NCBI RefSeq assembly: GCF_034670185.1
Contig: NZ_JAXMNY010000001.1
Location: 1,488,001-1,552,000, forward strand
Direction of reading: 5' to 3'
DNA length: 64,000 nt
Source: Nisaea sp.
GTDB lineage: Bacteria > Pseudomonadota > Alphaproteobacteria > Thalassobaculales > Thalassobaculaceae
Both the position numbers and the translations under genes were made by a program. The notes beneath the pieces are model-generated. The model did not search any database, had not been told where the DNA came from, and saw only the letters and a program-made list of their open reading frames with translations. Below, one piece after another: positions 7,791-17,548 of the stretch (within the stretch, counting starts at the first letter, position 1; the number at the start of each line of letters is the position of its first letter).

Positions 7791-10044
7791 CGTCCTTCAA
7801 TATTGCTTGCGCCACGTCGACGCGGATCAATCCAAAAGCCGTGGCCCAGGACAGCCCCGTTCCAACGGACGCACGCAAACTCGTGCTGTCGATAATTTCC
7901 GACCCACTCTCATCGATTCCGAAAAGCGACCCTACATCGGTGAAAACAAACCCTTTGATCCCAAGATCACCGGGCAGCCCAAGAGGGAAACCGACTTCGG
8001 CGGTACCGACATAATACGTATTACCACCCAGCGCATCATCGCTGGTGCTGTCGCGCGGGCCAATACCGTTCCGGGCAAAGCCACGGAAGTTGTTACCGCC
8101 GACAAAGAACCTCTCTGCAATCCCGACATCGTCATCCAACCCGACGATATGCCCACCCTCGCCGATCAGGCCAAGAACATAATCGTCGATCAGCGGAACG
8201 TAATAGGACCCTTTGAGCGTGGTCCGGAAATGCGCGACTGTGCCGCCCAAACCGGCGAGATCGTTAGAAAGACTCGCAAAATAACCATCCGTAGGATCGC
8301 TCCGGCTATCCCGGGTATCGAGGGATAGGGTATGGCCGACCTGGGAGACTGTTTGAGAGCCTTCCTGGTCTTTGACAAAACGCGACGCGTCGTCTTCAAC
8401 ATCCCGGATCTCGGTGGCCTTAAACAGATAGTTCACGGAGTGGCGGATATCTTCGCCAAGATCGTAACCCGCGCGCAAGCGGAACCCACTGCTCTCTTCC
8501 TTGAAGGAACTGTCGTCTGTTTCATCCCGAACAATCCTGAACAGATCGAAGCCCGCAGCGACGTCCCTATCCAGGAAATACGGCTCAGTGAAGCCTATGT
8601 CGAATTGCTGGCGGGTGAGCGACCCAGAGAATTTAAGGCGAAGGTCCTGCCCCCGGCCGAGCAGATTGCGCTCCCGTATCCCGATATCGCCGATCACGCT
8701 ATCCACAGTCGAAAAGCCGATACCGAAAGAGATTTCCCCGGTCGACTGCTCCTCGACGCTAGCAGTAATGATCGTTCTGTCAGGCTGAGAGCCTTCGCGG
8801 TTCTTCACGTCCACAGACTTGAAGAAGCCGAGATTACGGATCCGCCTGTTGGACCGGCGCATCTTCGACGTGTTGAAAGCATCGCCTTCGGCGAGCTGGA
8901 ATTCCCGTCGAACAACCCGGTCAAGCGTCCGCACATTGCCTTCGATATCGATCCGCTCGACGAAAACCTTCGGCCCCTCACCGATGAAGAAGGTAATGCC
9001 GACCGTTTTGCCTTCGACATCCTGATGCGGCTGCGGGCGGATATCTACAAAGGCGAAACCGAGGGTGCCGAGATAATCGACGATTCTATCGACGGCATCA
9101 TCGACTTCATCAGCGTTGTAGGTTTCGCCGGGCACCAGCTGGACCAGCGGACGCAGCGCCTCTTCCTCGACATTTTTCAGGCGGATGTCGAAGTCCATCT
9201 TGCCAAAGCTGTATTGGTTGCCTTCCTCCATCGTGAAGGTGACAACGAAATCCTTCTTGTCCGGCGTCAGTTCGGCAACGGCATTGACGACCTTGAAGTC
9301 CGCGTAGCCTTCGCTCAGATAATGCCGGCGGAGGAGCTCGCGATCGAAGCTGAGACGGTCAGGATCATAGGTGTCCGTGGTCGTCAGAATACGCCAGAAG
9401 GCATATTCCTTTGTCATAATGACATCGCGCAGCTTGGAGTCGCTGAAAGCCTTGTTGCCGATAAAGGAGATCGACCGGATCCGGGTCAGCGGCCCCTCAT
9501 CGACCTCAAACACCAGATCGACACGATTTTGCTCAAGCTGAATGACTTTCGGTTCGACCGTGGCGGCAAAGCGGCCACTCAAACGATAGACATCCAGAAT
9601 ACGCTGAACATCCTGCTGGACGCGGGTCCGGGTGAAAACGCGGCGCGGCTGCAGCTCAACCTCGCGCCCCAACTCTTCGTCCTTGATCCGCTTGTTACCC
9701 TCGAAGGAAATCCGGTTGATCACCGGATTCTCGACCACGGTCACGGTGATACGCCGGCCAGCCGGGCGGAGACTGACATCAGCGAACAGGCCGGTTCCGA
9801 AAAGCGCTTTCAGGGAACGGTCGAGCGTGGCGGCATCGACAGTGTCGCCAACCTTGACGGTCATGTAGGAGCGTACCGTTTCCGGGTCCACGCGCTGGGT
9901 TCCGACCACCTCGATCTCATCGACCTGCATGGTCTGCGCCGCCGCGGGCGAGATGCCGCCCGGCAGATACGGAGTCCCAAAGATTCCGACCGAGAGGACG
10001 GCTACGGCCGCAAAGAAACGGGCAAGCGTCAGTCGTGCCGACAC
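7741..10044 (-). CDS. bamA: Outer membrane protein assembly factor BamA
   Basis: Central component of the BAM complex, which inserts beta-barrel proteins into the outer membrane. After a signal peptide ending near ISPAAAQ the protein shows successive POTRA domains (first at VDEIEVVGTQRVDPETVRSYM, roughly residues 25-400). A 16-strand barrel follows with GGNNFRGFARNGIGPRD and ends in FSFGTRF with a terminal phenylalanine, the BAM recognition signal. A GTG at 10062 is also possible, but a GGAG site six bases before the GTG at 10044 favours the shorter start (767 residues). Confidence 0.96.
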   Translation of the reverse strand: MSARLTLARFFAAVAVLSVGIFGTPYLPGGISPAAAQTMQVDEIEVVGTQRVDPETVRSYMTVKVGDTVDAATLDRSLKALFGTGLFADVSLRPAGRRITVTVVENPVINRISFEGNKRIKDEELGREVELQPRRVFTRTRVQQDVQRILDVYRLSGRFAATVEPKVIQLEQNRVDLVFEVDEGPLTRIRSISFIGNKAFSDSKLRDVIMTKEYAFWRILTTTDTYDPDRLSFDRELLRRHYLSEGYADFKVVNAVAELTPDKKDFVVTFTMEEGNQYSFGKMDFDIRLKNVEEEALRPLVQLVPGETYNADEVDDAVDRIVDYLGTLGFAFVDIRPQPHQDVEGKTVGITFFIGEGPKVFVERIDIEGNVRTLDRVVRREFQLAEGDAFNTSKMRRSNRRIRNLGFFKSVDVKNREGSQPDRTIITASVEEQSTGEISFGIGFSTVDSVIGDIGIRERNLLGRGQDLRLKFSGSLTRQQFDIGFTEPYFLDRDVAAGFDLFRIVRDETDDSSFKEESSGFRLRAGYDLGEDIRHSVNYLFKATEIRDVEDDASRFVKDQEGSQTVSQVGHTLSLDTRDSRSDPTDGYFASLSNDLAGLGGTVAHFRTTLKGSYYVPLIDDYVLGLIGEGGHIVGLDDDVGIAERFFVGGNNFRGFARNGIGPRDSTSDDALGGNTYYVGTAEVGFPLGLPGDLGIKGFVFTDVGSLFGIDESGSEIIDSTSLRASVGTGLSWATAFGLIRVDVAQAILKDDADDTEIFRFSFGTRF

Positions 10045-10184
10045 ATCAAACTCCGCAAACACTTATCAAACCCTGTGAAGGTCATTCCGGTGGCGGACTA
10101 TAGACTGGTTGGAACACGCATTAAACCTGTGATTCCGTTGATAATTCGAAAACTTACGGAGTGCTGCGCCCGGCATGCCCAGAG

Positions 10185-11318
10185 TCAGCCGAAAATCTCA
10201 CCAATTTTCTGTACGAATGAATTGCTGACAATGTCATTCCAGGTGACGAACACCATGAGTGCAATGACCAGAGACAGCCCCGCCACGGATGCATATTCCC
10301 TGAACCGCTCATTCAGGGGCCGGCCTCGAATCGCTTCCGCCGTGTAGAATACGAGATGACCGCCGTCGAGCACCGGGATCGGGAAAAGGTTGATCAGGCC
10401 GAGATTGACGGAAAGCACTGCCATGAACCAGAAGGTCGTGTCCCACCCCTGCTTTGCCACTTCACCCGACATCTGAGCGATCTTGATCGGCCCACCAAGT
10501 TCTTCCGTCCCACGGGAGCCTGTGATCATCTGGCCGACGGCACGCAGCGTCTGTGCCGTCATGCTGTACGTCTCGACGGTCGCACTCCAGAGCGCGTCCA
10601 GCGGGCCATGCTTGATCATGGCGACATTGTTGCTGCGCACCCCAAGCTGACCGAACCTGAGCGCATTACCGAAGCGGTCCTCGGTGACGATCTCTTTCGG
10701 TGTGATGGTCAGGTTGAGTTCCGTCTCGCCACGCTGCACGATCATTGGCAGCGCCGTGCCGGGATTCTCGCGCACGACAAGCTGCAGATCTCCGAAACGG
10801 GTGACCTCGGTCCCGGCGATCTCCAACACACGGTCTCCAGCCTCAAGCCCGGCAGCAGCGGCCGCACTGTCCGGCATGACCTCGTCGATCGTCGCCGGCG
10901 CATAGCGCTGGCCTACAACCATGAACAGACCCGCCAGAACGACAATTGCGAAAATAAAGTTCGCGGCCGGACCGGCTGCAACGATGGCAATGCGCTGCGC
11001 GACGCTCTTGTAGTGGAAGGACACCGCCTTTTGGTCCGGCGTCATCTCTTCAAGGCCTTCGGATGTGGCGCTGGCGGGATCCGCGTCGCCATACATCTTC
11101 ACATAACCACCCAGCGGAATGGCCGAGACCTTCCAGCGGGTGTCGTGCTTGTCGTTCCAGCCGAACAGCTCCGGCCCGAACCCGACAGAGAACACCTCAA
11201 CCCGCACACCGTTGCGGCGCGCGACCCAGTAGTGCCCCATTTCATGGACGAAAACCAGAACCGTGAGGATCAGCAAAAATGGGATCAGGCTTCCAGCGAA
11301 ACCGGTCAGAAATTCCAT
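10185..11318 (-). CDS. rseP: Site-2 zinc metalloprotease RseP
   Basis: Inner-membrane M50 protease that cleaves within the membrane, typically on anti-sigma factors and leftover signal peptides. The zinc motif HEMGH is at residues 25-29 in the first membrane helix, a PDZ domain (PDSAAAAAGLEAGDRVLEI) follows, and the third zinc ligand is in NLFPIPVLDGGHL. Membrane helices are visible near residues 10-30, 110-135, 300-325 and 350-370. The 377-residue length fits. It lies between dxr and bamA as in the classical order, with 140 bases separating it from the bamA start. Confidence 0.96.
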   Translation of the reverse strand: MEFLTGFAGSLIPFLLILTVLVFVHEMGHYWVARRNGVRVEVFSVGFGPELFGWNDKHDTRWKVSAIPLGGYVKMYGDADPASATSEGLEEMTPDQKAVSFHYKSVAQRIAIVAAGPAANFIFAIVVLAGLFMVVGQRYAPATIDEVMPDSAAAAAGLEAGDRVLEIAGTEVTRFGDLQLVVRENPGTALPMIVQRGETELNLTITPKEIVTEDRFGNALRFGQLGVRSNNVAMIKHGPLDALWSATVETYSMTAQTLRAVGQMITGSRGTEELGGPIKIAQMSGEVAKQGWDTTFWFMAVLSVNLGLINLFPIPVLDGGHLVFYTAEAIRGRPLNERFREYASVAGLSLVIALMVFVTWNDIVSNSFVQKIGEIFG

Positions 11319-11361
11319 AGCGACGGCGATCCTCAGAACGAATTGTTACGATTGGTTCTAT

Positions 11362-12612
11362 TTAGAGACGCTTAGCGTCAATCTCAATGGCGCTCTTGGA
11401 TATGAGCCCGTTTGTCGATGTTGGTCGGCCGCGCGAAATCAGCGCCCTGGCTCGAGCCCGGACGTCCAGATCAAGGGCGATCACATCATCGATTGTCCGC
11501 GGAATGCCGACGTTTACGGCCTGCAATGCCTCGCCGACAAGTTCCGCAATTCCCGTGAAAGTCAGACGCTTTTCCAGGAAGGCCTCAACGGCAATTTCGT
11601 TGGACGCATTCAGAATAGCGGGTTGCGCCCCGCCGACTCGCAAAGCGTCGCGCGCCAGAGCCAGAGCCGGGAAACGCTCCATGTCCGGCGCAAAGAAAGT
11701 CAGTTTGGCGATCTCGGTAAGGTCGAGCTTCTGGACAGTCGTCTCCATCCGCTCGGGCCAAGCCAGCGCGTAGGAAATCGGCGTTCGCATGTCCGGCATG
11801 CCGAGCTGCGCCAGCACCGAGCCGTCCGCGTAGGCCACCATGCTGTGTATGATCGACTGGGGGTGAACCAGAACATCGATCCGGTCCACGTCCAGATCAA
11901 ACAGATGCGCGGCCTCGATGACCTCAAGACCCTTGTTCATCATGGTCGCGGAATCGACCGAGATCTTGGCACCCATGCTCCATTGCGGGTGCGCCACTGC
12001 TTCCTCGGGCGTCTTCAGGCCCATCTCCGCCAGGGACGCATTGCGGAACGGGCCGCCGGAGGCTGTCAGCACAATCTTGTCGATAGACTTGCGCCGGTGC
12101 TGCTCGAACACCTGAAAGATCGCGTTATGCTCGGAATCGACCGGCAGCAACGTGGCGCCCGAGGCCTCAACCTCGCGCATCATGATATCTCCGGCGGAAA
12201 CCAGGCATTCCTTGTTTGCCAGAGCGACCGTCGCGCCCCGCCGGACCGCCGTCAGTGTCGGCAACAGGCCGGCGCATCCAACAATGGCAGCCATGACCCA
12301 ATCGGACGGACGGGCAGCAGCCTCACAGACCGCCGCGTCCCCGGCAGCAACCTCGATCCCGGTTCCGGACAAGGCACTCTTCAGGTCTGCATATGCATCC
12401 GGATCGGCAATCGCGACAAATCCGGGCTTCAGCATGCGCGCGAGTTCCGCCAGACGCTTGACGTTACGGCCACCAGTAAGGGCCGCGACGGAGAAACAAT
12501 CCGGATTTGCCAGCAGCAAGTCCGCCGTACTGCCTCCGACGGAGCCTGTGGCACCGAGGATGGAGACAGACTTGCGTTGCTGATCCTGCATTTTGTCAGT
12601 CGTTTTCAGCAT
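11362..12612 (-). CDS. dxr: 1-deoxy-D-xylulose 5-phosphate reductoisomerase
   Basis: Second enzyme of the MEP isoprenoid pathway, converting DXP to MEP with NADPH and a divalent metal. The N-terminal Rossmann motif is SILGATGSVGGSTADLL. The metal- and substrate-binding core is LLPVDSEHNAIFQ and LTASGGPFR, with WSMGAKISVDSATMMNKGLE downstream, all DXR signatures. The 416 residues are of normal size. Downstream UppS consumes the pathway's product, which fits the clustering. Confidence 0.97.
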   Translation of the reverse strand: MLKTTDKMQDQQRKSVSILGATGSVGGSTADLLLANPDCFSVAALTGGRNVKRLAELARMLKPGFVAIADPDAYADLKSALSGTGIEVAAGDAAVCEAAARPSDWVMAAIVGCAGLLPTLTAVRRGATVALANKECLVSAGDIMMREVEASGATLLPVDSEHNAIFQVFEQHRRKSIDKIVLTASGGPFRNASLAEMGLKTPEEAVAHPQWSMGAKISVDSATMMNKGLEVIEAAHLFDLDVDRIDVLVHPQSIIHSMVAYADGSVLAQLGMPDMRTPISYALAWPERMETTVQKLDLTEIAKLTFFAPDMERFPALALARDALRVGGAQPAILNASNEIAVEAFLEKRLTFTGIAELVGEALQAVNVGIPRTIDDVIALDLDVRARARALISRGRPTSTNGLISKSAIEIDAKRL

Positions 12613-12618
12613 GTCGCC

Positions 12619-13506
12619 TTAGGGCCATGTCCAGAGCAGTATGCTCTTCCCGGAGAGAAGCATCAGGGCCGCCGCCAACGGCAGAACGGTGACCTGACCA
12701 TCGACCCGGTCAAGTATGCCACCATGCCCCGGTATTAGGCGCCCGGAGTCCTTTACATTGAAATACCGCTTCAGGGCTGATTCGGCGAAGTCACCGGCTT
12801 GCGCGACGATGGCGATCACCGCCCCTGCGAGAGCCACAAGACCAGGCGCCTGCTCAAGGCTCAGCGCCAACAGTGCGCCGAAGCCCGCGCTTCCCGCCAT
12901 TCCGCCGATAAGTCCCGCCCAAGTCTTGTTCGGGCTGACACGCGGCCAGATTTTCGGACCGCCAATGGTTCTACCGGCGGCGTAGGCTGCAACATCTGTG
13001 ACAACCACCGAGAGCGCCAGCCAAAGGGCGGTTTCAAGCCCGAGATCAGGCATTTCCCTGACCCAGTAGATGGCGAATGCGGGGCAGAACGCGATGAGCA
13101 GGCCCGGCAGCAGCTTCAGTATCCAGGTTCCGGTCACCAAGCGAACCGCAGCTGCATAGATCAGCGGCAACGCGCCAAGCAGAAACAAGGCCTCCGGTTG
13201 CTGGAGGCTACAAGCGGCCGCTCCAACGAGCACGGCAGCAGAAAGCCCCGAAAGACGGCGTATCGTCGATGAGCTGTCCGGCGAGACCAGACTGCACCAT
13301 TCCCACGCCATCGCGGCAGCCAGAAGCGCCACGAGAGCCAGAAAATAAAGCTCTCCAATCCAGAACAGCAGGATGATAGGCGGCAGGATGACGAGCGATG
13401 AGACGACCCTCAGGACAAGTTCCCGCGAGCGTCCGGATAGAGCCGCGGGCTGCTTGGTTCCGGAGCCAACACCATCAGGCGCCGGGTCGTTAACTGGGCC
13501 CGGCAT
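12619..13506 (-). CDS. cdsA: Phosphatidate cytidylyltransferase
   Basis: Integral inner-membrane enzyme that makes CDP-diacylglycerol for phospholipid synthesis. The CDS signature is present near the C-terminus as VKDSGRLIPGHGGILDRVDG. About seven to eight hydrophobic segments cover the protein from residue 30 onward. The 295-residue length is normal. It begins 7 bases after uppS ends and is followed after 6 bases by dxr. Confidence 0.95.
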   Translation of the reverse strand: MPGPVNDPAPDGVGSGTKQPAALSGRSRELVLRVVSSLVILPPIILLFWIGELYFLALVALLAAAMAWEWCSLVSPDSSSTIRRLSGLSAAVLVGAAACSLQQPEALFLLGALPLIYAAAVRLVTGTWILKLLPGLLIAFCPAFAIYWVREMPDLGLETALWLALSVVVTDVAAYAAGRTIGGPKIWPRVSPNKTWAGLIGGMAGSAGFGALLALSLEQAPGLVALAGAVIAIVAQAGDFAESALKRYFNVKDSGRLIPGHGGILDRVDGQVTVLPLAAALMLLSGKSILLWTWP

Positions 13507-13513
13507 CCCCGGG

Positions 13514-14245
13514 TCAGCCGACGGCCGCGCCGAAGCGCCGGTCCCGCTGACAGAATTCGTCTATGGCTTCACTCAGTTGGTCCTTGCCGAAATCAGGCCA
13601 CAGCGTCGGCAGGAACACGTACTCAGAATAGGCGCACTGCCAGAGCATGAAATTGGAGATACGCTTCTCTCCACTGGTACGGATCAGCAGATCCGGGTCG
13701 GGAATACCAACCGTCTCCAGCGTTTCACCAAACATCTGCTCGTTGATCTGATCAGGTTTCAGCGTCCCGTCGGCGACCAGTTGCGCCAGCCGGCGCGCCG
13801 TACCGGCGATCTCGTCACGACCGCCATAGCTCAGGGCGATCGTCAGTACCAGACGGTCGTTCGCCTTGGTCAGACCTTCAGCCTGATCGATCAATTTGAC
13901 GATATCGCTATCCAGCCGCGCCCTGTCACCAATCACGCGGAACCTGACGCCCTTTTCATGCAGCTCAGCGATCTCACTCTTCAGATATCGACGCAGCAGC
14001 CCCATAAGGTCGAGAACTTCCACCTTCGGCCGTTTCCAGTTCTCCGATGAGAACCCGAACAGCGTTAGATAGCCGATCCCGAGATCGATCGAGGCCTCGA
14101 CGGTGCGTCGCACCGATTCCGCGCCACGCTGATGGCCTACCGTACGTGGCAGCCCTCGCGCGTTCGCCCAACGGCCATTGCCATCCATAATGATGGCGAT
14201 ATGACGCGGGTGTTTTGGTTGATGTTGTGCGTCAGATTCAGCCAT
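13514..14245 (-). CDS. uppS: Undecaprenyl diphosphate synthase
   Basis: Cis-prenyltransferase that extends farnesyl diphosphate to C55-PP, the lipid carrier for peptidoglycan and O-antigen. The signature HIAIIMDGNGRWA places the catalytic aspartate at residue 21. LTLFGFSSENWKRP and the C-terminal DLLIRTSGEKRISNFMLWQ complete the family pattern. It is 243 residues long and separated by 3 bases from frr. Confidence 0.97.
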   Translation of the reverse strand: MAESDAQHQPKHPRHIAIIMDGNGRWANARGLPRTVGHQRGAESVRRTVEASIDLGIGYLTLFGFSSENWKRPKVEVLDLMGLLRRYLKSEIAELHEKGVRFRVIGDRARLDSDIVKLIDQAEGLTKANDRLVLTIALSYGGRDEIAGTARRLAQLVADGTLKPDQINEQMFGETLETVGIPDPDLLIRTSGEKRISNFMLWQCAYSEYVFLPTLWPDFGKDQLSEAIDEFCQRDRRFGAAVG

Positions 14246-14248
14246 CGG

Positions 14249-14809
14249 TCAGACCTGCATGATCTCCTTTTCCTTGGACCCGAGCGCATCGTCGATACGG
14301 GAGACGAACTTGTCGGTCATCTCCTGCACCTCTTCTTCGTAGAGATGCTTTTCGTCCTGGGAAAGATCGCCGTCTTTTTCGGCTTTTTTAAGGCTGTCCA
14401 TACCGTCGCGGCGCACGTTGCGCACGGCGATACGCGCAGACTCGGCATATTTCGCGGCAACCTTGGCAAGTTCCGCGCGGCGCTCTTCGGAAAGATCCGG
14501 CAGCGGGATACGCAGCAACTGGCCGTCGACTTGCGGGTTAAGACCGAGATCGGACTCGCGAATGGCCTTCTCAACCGCTTTGGTCATGCTTTTGTCCCAG
14601 ACCTGGACGGTCAGCATGCGCGGCTCCGGCACACCGACAGTGCCGACCTGATTGATCGGCATCTTGGAGCCATAGGCTTCGACCATGATCGGCTCCAGCA
14701 GATTAACTGATGCCCGGCCGGTTCGGAGCCCCTGGAATTCCTTGTCCAGAGCGGAAATTGCGCCATCCATGCGGCGCTTCAGATCGTCGAGATCGGGTCC
14801 TTCAGACAT
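14249..14809 (-). CDS. frr: Ribosome recycling factor
   Basis: Splits post-termination ribosomes together with EF-G. The 186-residue protein shows the RRF pattern: LRTGRASVNLLEPIMVEAYG, the IRESDLGLNPQ domain and the long charged C-terminal helix with ERRAELAKVAAKYAESARIAVRN quoted here only to its family-typical ends. It lies between pyrH and uppS with spacings of 3 bases on each side, the usual location. Confidence 0.97.
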   Translation of the reverse strand: MSEGPDLDDLKRRMDGAISALDKEFQGLRTGRASVNLLEPIMVEAYGSKMPINQVGTVGVPEPRMLTVQVWDKSMTKAVEKAIRESDLGLNPQVDGQLLRIPLPDLSEERRAELAKVAAKYAESARIAVRNVRRDGMDSLKKAEKDGDLSQDEKHLYEEEVQEMTDKFVSRIDDALGSKEKEIMQV

Positions 14810-14812
14810 TTT

Positions 14813-15565
14813 CTATTCAGCCTTCTCGCTTATGATTGTGAAGGTACCGCGTCCGCGGATGACATCCGCAAAAGCTCCCACATTCTCTATCGAGAAGACA
14901 AGGATCGGAATACCATTCTCACGAGCGAGCGAGATCGCCGATGCATCCATGACCCTGAGGTCCTTCGACAGAACATCCATATAGGTCAGGTGATCATAGC
15001 GCACCGCGTCCTTGGCGATAGCGGGATCGGCATCGTAGACGCCATCGACCTTGGTAGCCTTCAGCATCGCGTCGCAGCCCATCTCGGAGGCCCGCAGCGC
15101 GGCAGCGGTATCTGTGGTGAAGAACGGGTTGCCGGTACCGGCGGCGAAAATCACCACACGGCGTTTTTCCATGTGGCGAACAGCCCGGCGGCGAATATAG
15201 GGCTCGGCCACGGCGGAAATTGGCAGCGCAGACAACACCCGGCACTGAACACCGATGCCTTCGAGCGCGCTCTGCATGGCAAGCGCGTTCATCACCGTCG
15301 CCAGCATGCCCATATAATCGGCGGTGGCTCGCTCCATCCCCTTGGCGGCAGCGGAGACGCCGCGGAAGATGTTCCCGCCACCAATGACGACGCAGACTTC
15401 GCCGCCCAGGTCCCAAACGGATTTAATCTCGTTCGCGACCTGGGAGACCATTTCGGGGTCAAGGCCGTAGGCCCGTTCGCCCATCAGGGCTTCACCCGAT
15501 ATTTTCATCAGAACCCGTTTATACTTGGGAGCCGGCGGCTCCTGACCTTGTTCGATCGCCGTCAC
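14813..15565 (-). CDS. pyrH: Uridylate kinase
   Basis: Phosphorylates UMP to UDP and belongs to the amino-acid-kinase fold family. Motifs include RVLMKISGEALMG near residue 20, VVIGGGNIFRG for nucleotide binding, and FAAGTGNPFFTTDTAAALRA. An N-terminal extension of about 15 residues precedes the kinase fold, and the total is 250 residues. It sits between tsf and frr. Confidence 0.97.
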   Translation of the reverse strand: MTAIEQGQEPPAPKYKRVLMKISGEALMGERAYGLDPEMVSQVANEIKSVWDLGGEVCVVIGGGNIFRGVSAAAKGMERATADYMGMLATVMNALAMQSALEGIGVQCRVLSALPISAVAEPYIRRRAVRHMEKRRVVIFAAGTGNPFFTTDTAAALRASEMGCDAMLKATKVDGVYDADPAIAKDAVRYDHLTYMDVLSKDLRVMDASAISLARENGIPILVFSIENVGAFADVIRGRGTFTIISEKAE

Positions 15566-15605
15566 GCTGCTCTCCCCTGTATAATTTCAGGTCCCATCTT
15601 GCCGA

Positions 15606-16529
15606 TTAGCTGCCCAGTGTGGCTGCCACTTCGGCCGCAAAGTCTTCTTCTTCCTTTTCGATGCCTTCGCCAAGCACGAAATGACGGAAGCCGACGAGCT
15701 TCACCTCGGTACCGAGTTCCTTCGCGGCATTCTCGATGACTTTGGAGACCTTGTTCTCGTTGTCGATCACGAAGGTCTGCTCAAGCAGAACGACTTCCTG
15801 ATAATACTTGCGGATCCGGCCCTCGACCATCTTCTGGGCGATCTCTTCCGTCTTGCCGGAGGCTTTCGCCTGATCCACGAGAACGGCACGCTCACGTTCG
15901 ACCAGCTCCGGATCGAGATCGTCGACGGAGAGGCTCTGCGGGGACGTCGCGGCGACATGCATGGCGAGCTGCTTGCCAAGCTCGGAAAGCTTGCCGGCGT
16001 CAGCAGACGATTCCAACGCGATCAGCACGCCGATCTTGCCGAGGCCCGGCACGACCGCGTTATGAACGTAGGGAACAACAACGCCGTTGGAGACAGAGAT
16101 CGTCGCGGCGCGGCGGATGCTCATGTTCTCGCCGATGGTGGCGATGTTGTGGGTCAACTGCTCTTCGACGGTGCGGCCGGTTTCCGGATAGGCAATACCT
16201 TTCAGCGCGTCGACATCGTCGCCCTTGGCAAGAACGAGGCCAGCAAGCGTTGATGCGAACCCCTGGAAATCGGCGTTGCGGGCAACGAAATCGGTCTCCG
16301 CATTGACCTCGATCAGAGCACCCTTGGTGCCTTCGGTCGCAACCGCGACCAGACCTTCGGCAGCCACGCGGCCGGACTTCTTGGCGGCAGCGGCAAGACC
16401 TTTGGTCCGCAGCCAGTCGATCGCGGCTTCGATATTGCCGTCGGTTTCGCCAAGCGCCTTCTTGCAATCCATCATGCCCGCGCCGGACTTCTCGCGCAGT
16501 TCCTTAACCATCGCAGCGGTGACAGCCAT
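15606..16529 (-). CDS. tsf: Elongation factor Ts
   Basis: Guanine-nucleotide exchange factor for EF-Tu. The start is set at the ATG giving MAVTAAMVKELREKSGAGMM, with a GAGG site six bases upstream; a longer frame exists but lacks conservation. The EF-Ts signatures LREKSGAGMMDCKKAL and VEVNAETDFVARN (read here as IEVNAETDFVARN) are present. The protein is 307 residues. It is separated from rpsB by 155 bases that contain a stable hairpin. Confidence 0.97.
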   Translation of the reverse strand: MAVTAAMVKELREKSGAGMMDCKKALGETDGNIEAAIDWLRTKGLAAAAKKSGRVAAEGLVAVATEGTKGALIEVNAETDFVARNADFQGFASTLAGLVLAKGDDVDALKGIAYPETGRTVEEQLTHNIATIGENMSIRRAATISVSNGVVVPYVHNAVVPGLGKIGVLIALESSADAGKLSELGKQLAMHVAATSPQSLSVDDLDPELVERERAVLVDQAKASGKTEEIAQKMVEGRIRKYYQEVVLLEQTFVIDNENKVSKVIENAAKELGTEVKLVGFRHFVLGEGIEKEEEDFAAEVAATLGS

Positions 16530-16623
16530 CGTCTTCCTCTTTTCGTTGCTCATGCCGTCCGCACCTCTGTCGAGGCCGGCGGGCCTGTCAAACAATCGTA
16601 ACTTTTCGAACCTATCTCGTAAC

Positions 16624-16654
16624 GGCGGCGGCCCCGCCCTCGCGTGCCGCCGCC
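16624..16654 (-). promoter_or_regulatory. GC-rich hairpin in the rpsB-tsf spacer
   Basis: A perfect 9-bp stem (GGCGGCGGC / GCCGCCGCC) with a 13-base loop lies between rpsB and tsf and can form in the transcript. No T-run follows on the minus strand, so it is more likely an attenuator or mRNA-stability element than a full terminator. The role is inferred. Confidence 0.5.
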
Positions 16655-16684
16655 ATCACTAACAATCTAGCAAACCGGAGCGGT

Positions 16685-17548
16685 TTAGGCGCTTGCGGTT
16701 TCCGTCGGCGCCGCGTCAGCAGCCTTTTCGGCCGGTTCAGCAGCGGCTTCCGCCGGCGCTTCAACAGCCGGCTCAGCAGCCGGAGCTTCAGCAACGGCTG
16801 CAACCACCGGCTCGACCGGAGCTTCTTCCGACTCGCCGACATCAACGCCGGAAGCCATCATTTCTTCCTGCAGGCCAGCGAGGACCGTGTTGCCAACCAG
16901 CTCGCAATAGAGCGAAACGGCGCGCATCGCATCGTCGTTACCCGGGATCGGATAGCTGATGCCCTTCGGGTCGCTGTTGCTGTCCAGAATGGCCACGACC
17001 GGAATACCCAGCGTGTTAGCTTCCTGAATGGCAAGCTGTTCCTTGTTGGTGTCGATCACGAACATGATATCCGGAAGGCCACCCATTTCCTTGATGCCAC
17101 CGAGAGAACGGTCAAGCTTCTCGCGCTCGCGGGACAGGTTGAGCTGCTCTTTCTTGGTCAGGCCCTGCATGCCTTCACCGAAACGCTCTTCCAGCTCTTT
17201 CAAGCGGCGGATCGAGTTGGAAATGGTTTTCCAGTTGGTCAGCATGCCGCCGAGCCAACGGTGGTTGACGTAATACTGACCGGTCTTGGACGCGGTCTCG
17301 GCAATCACGTCAGCAGCCTGGCGCTTGGTGCCGACCATGAGCACGCGGCCACCGGATGCGGTGACGTCGCGGATCGCGGACAGAGCGCGATACAGAAGCG
17401 GAACCGTCTGCTGCAGGTCGAGAATGTGAACATTGTTTCGAACGCCAAAGATGTACTCTTCCATCTTCGGGTTCCAGCGGCGCGTGTGGTGGCCGAAATG
17501 GACACCAGCTTCAAGCAGCTGGCGCATTGTAAACGTAGGAACGCTCAT
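16685..17548 (-). CDS. rpsB: 30S ribosomal protein S2
   Basis: Primary-type S2 of the small ribosomal subunit. The conserved start MRQLLEAGVHFGHHTRRWNP and the WLGGMLTNWKT and FVIDTNKEQLAIQEA segments are intact. The last 50 or so residues (about 237-287) form an alanine/glutamate/proline-rich tail that is not part of the S2 fold; such tails are frequent in alphaproteobacteria. The gene heads the long block and probably carries its main promoter. Confidence 0.97.
   Translation of the reverse strand: MSVPTFTMRQLLEAGVHFGHHTRRWNPKMEEYIFGVRNNVHILDLQQTVPLLYRALSAIRDVTASGGRVLMVGTKRQAADVIAETASKTGQYYVNHRWLGGMLTNWKTISNSIRRLKELEERFGEGMQGLTKKEQLNLSREREKLDRSLGGIKEMGGLPDIMFVIDTNKEQLAIQEANTLGIPVVAILDSNSDPKGISYPIPGNDDAMRAVSLYCELVGNTVLAGLQEEMMASGVDVGESEEAPVEPVVAAVAEAPAAEPAVEAPAEAAAEPAEKAADAAPTETASA

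Noticed and set aside
10098..10103. TATAGT on the minus strand upstream of bamA as a promoter -10 box
   Set aside because: No acceptable -35 hexamer lies at 16-18 bases, and no extracytoplasmic-sigma motif was clear. I did not list it as a feature.
8332..10347. 671-codon open frame on the plus strand opposite bamA
   Set aside because: It is antisense to the intact, well-conserved bamA and continues past its start. The frame is open because of GC-rich codon bias, and its product has no recognisable domain or composition of a real protein.
11263..12738. 491-codon plus-strand frame opposite dxr
   Set aside because: It covers the conserved dxr gene and its spacers and shows no protein-like features.
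16530..16595. Upstream extension of tsf adding 22 residues
   Set aside because: The added residues do not match EF-Ts, and a GAGG site fits the internal ATG at 16529.
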